Assembly (NCBI GenBank): GCA_023678885.1 | Contig: CM042985.1 | Span: 7,304,985 to 7,368,984 of the forward strand | Reading direction: 5' to 3' | Length of the DNA stretch: 64,000 nt | From: Pogostemon cablin | Lineage: Eukaryota; Streptophyta; Magnoliopsida; Lamiales; Lamiaceae | Shown here: piece by piece, positions 58,090-64,000 of the stretch | Numbering within the stretch: position 1 is the stretch's first letter | Layout of the letters: each line of letters starts with the position of its first letter | Made by a program: the position numbers and the translations under genes | Notes under the pieces: generated by a model | Told to the model about the DNA's origin: nothing | Databases searched by the model: none | What the model saw: only the letters and a program-made list of their open reading frames with translations

Positions 58090-61000
58090 TGTTCATAAGC
58101 TTTATGGGAAAATTTAGAATTGGGAGCAAATTTGACAATCTATAGTGAAATAGTGTAGTTGGGAGTAATAGTTTTAAGATTGTATATATCATCATAGTAA
58201 GTTTGACTTGATATAAGTCGTTTATCTAAGAAGTAACTAACTCAATCGTAAAATGTTTCATTGCAAGTTAGCCCTGTGAAATTAATTATACGAGTGATAA
58301 ATAAAAGCCAATACTTTCGTTTCGGATTTATACTTTCTGAAATCCAAATCAGAGACATGTTATTGTGGAAAAATTGATGTGGATATCGAAACAATCCGTG
58401 AACTTCGAGTGGTTTTGGGCTCAAAAGCCCACTTATTTTTTAGCTATTTAATGGCCCAATTAAACAAGGAGGGTCCAAATATTCAAGCCCACGAGGAATT
58501 CAACTCTCAAAAGTTAATGCATGGTTGAACGTTCAAGCATTTTGGCAGCTAAATAATTAAATTGATCCAACTAAAGATGATGAATCCAAACAAACATGAG
58601 TATTAATTTTCCGATGTAGGCTCTTGTAAACTGGGCTTACATCATAAACTTTTGTAAATCTTGTGTTCTCCTTAATTAAAATACTCTAGCAATACATATG
58701 GTATATAAGATTGGAAAAGGAGACAACATGATTTACACCGTAAACTCGATTTATACAAGTTTTTATGTAATTTTTCTGTTTAAAAAAAATAAAAAATCAT
58801 AAACAATTGAATTGATCTGGTGGTGAATCTAGAAACCCACTTACTGTTTGGACAAGTTAATTGACTGGATTAAAATAGATATGGTGGGCTATTTGAAATT
58901 TGAATGTACTGGTTGATTGTTTGACCGTTTTCAGTTTTTACCCTCAAATCCTTTGATAATCAAATAAATAAATAAATAAATAAACATTCGTTGCACTTGG
59001 GACAGTACATCGGAATACGATTTAATTGTTAGTTCAGATTTTAATTTAATTTGCATTATTAAATTAAAAAAAAATTAAAAATAACTATACTCTAGTTTAA
59101 CACTATCAACCCTAAAATGCACTCAAAAATCACCCATAAATTAAATGATTGCTATGACACTTTAAAAGGTAAAAGTCGGACACTTTGAACATATTTATGA
59201 TTTTTATTATAGCAAACACATGCATGAGATCGTGTTATGTGAAGATTTTTACGTAAAGAAGTGATAATATATTTTATAATATAAGTGATACTTGTGATAA
59301 TGAAATTTAATAGTTGTGTAGTAGATTATTTAATAAATAATTTGTAATATAAATAAAAAGTAATACTATACTTTTAATGAAAATATTAATTATTTAAGAA
59401 AATATAAAAACAATCTCACGTAAAACGATTAAATATTCCTTCTTTTTATCATTTTATAAAAAATATTTAATCTAATGTATTCCTTTAAAAGGATTTAGTC
59501 TTAACTCGCTAATTATATTACTGAATTTGTTATTTTTTAAGTATCAAGTGAAATTTGATAAGTATTTTACTTCAATTTCCATAAGAGTTGGTCTTCGTTT
59601 ATAATAGTGTGTGGATACAATTGATAGAATTAATCAAGTGTGGAAGGTGTAATACTTTAATGATAGAATTATATTTTATTAAAAGAGTATCCGATTGAAA
59701 GACCAATAATATTAACATAATATTTTTTATATTTTTTTAACAACAAACAAAAGAGTTTTTATTAAGATTTTAAAAATGATATAAGGAGTACTCATAATAT
59801 TACACTTTGAATCTCCTTAATATATTTTATATGAATTTTCAAGATACAATATTATTAGAACATATTCAACAATGAAAAACTATATACAATCACACTTCCA
59901 ATATTTAAAAGTGTCAATTAATACATTCTTCATCCGAATCCAACTCCAACATGAGTTTTGAACTCGTTTACTAAATCAATTATTTGAAATTTTTCATTAC
60001 AAAATACAATAGTATTCCTATTTTTTCATTTTAACCAAATAAGACATTCTCAAAATGCAAACAAGGTCTCTCTCTATTCCTCTCAAAATTATAATATTTT
60101 TTTATTAGGTAAATTTTCGATTTAAAAAATTAAGGGTAACAGTTTTTATTCTAATAGGAGTATATTACTCCTTTAATTTAAGTGATAGGGTTATTAGATC
60201 TTAGCTAGTTTTGGATCTATATGTACAAGATATTGTCCTTCCACAAATAACGTTTTTTGATATTTTATATAAAATATTGAAAATAAAGAATAGTGACAAT
60301 TTAGTGTAACATTTATTTTAGGTTTTAGTATGATATATTTAGTGTAATAAAATATTACTCCCTATTTAATGTGAGAAAAAAGATGTGAAAGATAAAATAA
60401 GGAAAAATTAAGTATATTAATTAATACTCCATATAAAAATTTTGTTAAGAAATAATATGAATATGTGTACATGGATGATTTTTAAAATTTCATGTACATG
60501 TCAATTTTAAATTTCAAAAAACAAATGTAGTTCAAATATAGAAAAGTAGTAATAATTAATTTATATATTATAATTTGACAACCGAGGATTGCTAGGTATA
60601 TATGATGAATATAATAATATTGAAATACTTTATAACAAGATACTATATTTTACACGATGATTACATTAGATCACTACTTTGTTACTCAATGTGCTATATT
60701 CTATTTATTTTTGAATTGTGATCTCATAAATGTTAAGATTTATACTTGCACTCCACATGCATGCTTATCCCAACTAACTCACATTTTTTAGAGTTATATA
60801 TTTATTAAAAAAATGGTGATTGCATAAATAAAATTCAATTTCATTGTGTTAGAAAAATAAAGTTTTGAATACCACCTTAGAAGTGTGATTGAGATTCTCA
60901 TTTTTTTTTTCTCAGAGGAGTAACCCGAACCAATTTCATAATTACTTTTTGTAGTTTTTTTTTTCACTTTTCTGAATTGGATTCACACATAAATTATATT

Positions 61001-62215
61001 TTCAACTGTTACTTTTTAATACAAGAAAAATTACTTTTTAAAGAGATAAATTATTATTTTTAATTAAAAAGTTACTCTTAAAATTATTATAAATCTTGAT
61101 TTATAGATTATTCTTTAATACATAAAAAATTATTTTTTAGAAATTGTGAAGTATTACTCTTCTGAATAAAAAATATTACTCTTCAAAGAGTAATTTTTTA
61201 TATACTAAAAAATAATTTTACAAAAACAGGGTTCATACGGAACCCGATTCATACCAGACTAATTTTTTTATTTTCCGTTTAATTATAATTAAATCCTTAA
61301 TATTAAAGATTTATGTAAAACCATCTCATGAAAATGATTTATGTGAGATGGGTAAAAAGTGAAAACCTTTATAATGAAAAGTGATCTACAATTGATGAAA
61401 AGTTATAACAGTATTGTGAAATATTTATGAACAATTAATAGTATAAATAAAATGTAATAACACTTTAAAAATATATTAATAATATCTTTAATAAAAAATG
61501 ATGATTAATTATAAAATCCTCAAATAATTGAGATTATCTCATACAATTCTGATCTAAACATAAACATTAAATTTTAGGATTAGAAAAAGTCATCAACCCA
61601 AAAATTATTAAATAAAAAAGGATTCTATAATGGAACCGTTACGTACGATAATTTGTCTATTTTTAGTCATGGAGTAATATTTAACTAGTAATTGATGAAT
61701 GAAACATGTGGTTTGGAGAGGCTAATAAGTAATAACAAACAAGCCCTAATAATGTTGTCTTGATTCTCACATTCATTTCAGAGTTCCCAATAAGATAGAG
61801 GAGATTAGTACATATTTAAAATGGGATGAATAATTAATTAATCCTCATGAAAGTATAAGATGTACTTATCATATTATCATCCAATTTAATGTAGAGGATA
61901 AGGTTATAATTCAATATAAAAGTGGAAGGTCACATCACTAATTAGAGATGAGATTTGTCCTAAGTCAAAAAGTAAAATAGTTAAGATGACATCGATTTTC
62001 AAATAATTTAAGTGCGGGAACTATTAATGTAGGAAACTCTAAGACGGTATATGTGAGGGCAAATTATTCCTAGAACCGAGTTAACTTTGTATTCATTTTT
62101 AAAAACTTATACGCAGTAAAAATATATACAATAATGAATAAAAATATAAACATTTTATTAGTAAATTCTCTGTTAATTATTTTTACAAAAGATTTAATGT
62201 AAAAAAATTATATTG
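58090..62215. other. AT-rich intergenic DNA with worn MITEs
   Basis: No gene is supported. Worn copies of the GTGAGAC/TAAAAAGTGATAAT repeat lie near 59230-59440 and 61310-61560, and of the AGTAATTTTT repeat near 60930-61260. A (AAAT)n run lies at 58960-58983. Confidence 0.55.
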
Positions 62216-62220
62216 TACAA

Positions 62221-62429
62221 TCCCACTTAGAGGGTTGTATTTGCTTTTTGCACAGGGATTAAATAATATTATTATTTAATATATAGTGGATAGTTATATT
62301 AGCGTGAGTGTGAGCCCCATATTTTAATTATATTAGTAGGTGTGTGTGGGTCTCATGTGTGTAAAAAAGGAAGAGAGATTCTTAGGGTGAACGTCCAAAA
62401 TGAAAAAAAGAGAGGTGGGACGGAGGGAA
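62221..62429. mobile_element. Stowaway-like MITE, diverged left end
   Basis: The right end GAGGTGGGACGGAGGGA is clear; the left end TCCCACTTAGAGGGTTG is worn. The interior ATTATTTAATATATAGTGGA matches the family. Confidence 0.7.
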
Positions 62430-62763
62430 TATACATTATTTAATAAAATTTTATACGCATATAGATATGAATGAATGTATGTTCCCAGATGCACAAAATA
62501 TCAATTGATCATATGTGAGATGGATTATAAGATAGGTTGACCAATTTTTAAATTATGCTTAATAAGTAAAATATGTTTATTGTTATATATAATAACATTT
62601 CGAATCATATTTTAATGCATTATTTATCATGCTTAAAAAAATATATTTTAACTGCTGCTAAATATAATTTACTCTTATAGTAATCATATACTTTAACATA
62701 TCTCACAATTCGTCTCATATAAGCACCAACTCACAATAATTTATATTAATCTTATTATTGAAT

Positions 62764-62940
62764 GACACGTGGCGGGTGGAAAATCCAATTCTTTATCTGT
62801 AGGGTTTATTGGTTGACTCTAAGTATAGTTTTTCTTCTTTCTACTACGTGTCACTTATCTAATGGAGTGACATAAAAGATGTAACACTAAAGTCACACAG
62901 GAGTGACATAAGAGATGTAACACTAAAGTTACACAGAAAA
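62764..62940. repeat. MITE remnant with a 36-bp tandem repeat
   Basis: TGACACGTGGCGGG and ACTACGTGTCACTTATCTAA resemble the CATCATCT...GTGTCAC family. GGAGTGACATAAAAGATGTA and its near copy start at 62864 and 62900. Confidence 0.6.
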
Positions 62941-63228
62941 TCCAGAATCCTACTACTACTACTGCTATTATTATTAATTAATAATTTTTGGACTAACATA
63001 TGCGGCTTGGGACATAACATGTCCCGTTTTGATTAATTTTGAAAAACTAATGTCAGGGTTTAAAATTTTGAACTTGCTATTTGGATCAATTTGATCCGGA
63101 TCAATAGCATTTTATCAAGATCCAATTACTATTATATCCTCACTATTAATTTAGGTTATTTGAGTTCATTTATTAGATTAATTAATTTATTCCATAAATA
63201 AACTATAACTAAGTGATCAAATTTGAAG

Positions 63229-64000
63229 AGGGAGCTGCTATTTGCACCCCCAGAATTACTGAACGTACCCCAAAAATATTTAAATTGACATAATTACCCT
63301 TATAAAATTTATATATGTTCAGTTGTTGCAGCCGAACAGTCATCTAACAAACTGTTCGGTAGCAGCAATCGAACAAAATAAAAAATTATCTTATGTGTTC
63401 GGTTGCAGCAACCGAACACATAAGATAATTCTTTGTTCTGTTCGGTTGCTGTAACCGAACAGAACAAAGAATTATCAAGATTTGTGATTTTTTAATTCAT
63501 ATCTATATTACTGAACAGATAAAATAACAGATAAGTTTCATGACATCATCGATGATGAACAAAGATGGTGATTCCTCTCACAGTTAAAGTAAGCAAGTTT
63601 ATGAATCAACAAAACTTGCTTATTTGAATCAACAGAAACTTGCTTACTTTCACTGCACCATCTTTATTTAAAGATCGATGATGTTATGAAACTTATATGT
63701 TATCTTATCTATTGGATAATATAGATATAAATTTAAAAAAATCACAAACTTTGTTCTGTTCGATTGTTGTAACGGAACAGATAAGATAAATGAATTATTT
63801 GTTTTGTTCGGTTGCTGCAACCGAACAAATAAGATATATGAACTCTTTATTCTGTTCGGTTGCTGCAACCGAACAGATAAGTTGGATAACTGTTCGGTTG
63901 TTGCAACCGAACATATATAAATTTTATAAGGATAATTATGTCAATTTAAATATTTTTGGGGTACGTTCAGTAATTTTGGGGGTGCAAATAGCTTGCCCCA
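63229..64000. mobile_element. fold-back element with eight 21-nt palindromes
   Basis: The whole segment is one inverted repeat centred near 63614. The outer arms match closely: GCTATTTGCACCCCC, then TACTGAACGTACCCCAAAAA, TATTTAAATTGACATAATTA and AAAATTTATATATGTTC, all inverted at the right end. Each arm holds four copies of GTTCGGTTGCWGCAACCGAAC or near forms (63317, 63354, 63397, 63440; 63758, 63806, 63854, 63892). The inner arms hold CATCGATGAT and AACTTGCTTA words. No ORF of note. The right end coincides with the window edge, so the TSD cannot be read. It is most likely a non-autonomous DNA transposon. Confidence 0.85.

Overview
This window is nuclear DNA of a flowering plant, almost certainly a eudicot. 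Genes are split by AT-rich introns with GT-AG borders. Intergenic DNA is very AT-rich and packed with LTR retrotransposons, Stowaway-like and other MITEs, and the proteins match plant families. The exact lineage cannot be fixed from sequence alone; an asterid is plausible.

Layout. 1-3523: 5' part of a decayed minus-strand Ty1/copia element running off the left edge. 3530-15612: an old segmental duplication in two arms. The left arm carries a complete gag-only LTR element (8307-12675, TSD CATGT). The right arm carries a Stowaway-type MITE split by a probable solo LTR (13569-14472, TSD GGTAT). 15800-18220: a MITE cluster including a 134-bp hairpin element with a 9-bp TSD. 18394-20130: a CYP73A-type cinnamate 4-hydroxylase gene. 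20131-22970: AT-rich DNA with a tRNA-derived SINE. 22978-34074: LTRs of one Ty3/gypsy family: a truncated copy, two LTRs fused in inverted orientation, and a very young element (27200-34074, TSD TTAAA) that has lost gag but keeps an intact 1132-codon pol ORF.

34900-57000 is the gene-rich part: a VAL/HSI2-type B3 repressor (35710-42065, +), a RING-H2 ATL-type E3 ligase (42385-42897, -), an alpha-expansin (46500-47906, +), ribosomal protein S26 (49597-51270, +) and the Polycomb protein FIE (52114-56663, -). All five gene models close in frame from start to stop. VAL proteins and FIE belong to the same silencing pathway: VAL B3 proteins bring Polycomb complexes to target genes, and FIE is the WD40 core of PRC2. 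Their closeness here is notable but may be chance.

57000-64000 is AT-rich: a coiled-coil pseudogene fragment, MITE remnants and, at the right edge, a ~770-bp fold-back element with eight 21-nt palindromes arranged four per arm. No prokaryotic-type operon, CRISPR array or novel defence-like gene cassette was seen. The most novel-looking structures are the palindrome-in-palindrome element, the 58-bp LTR repeat that is open in all three frames, and the gag-less but recently mobile gypsy element.
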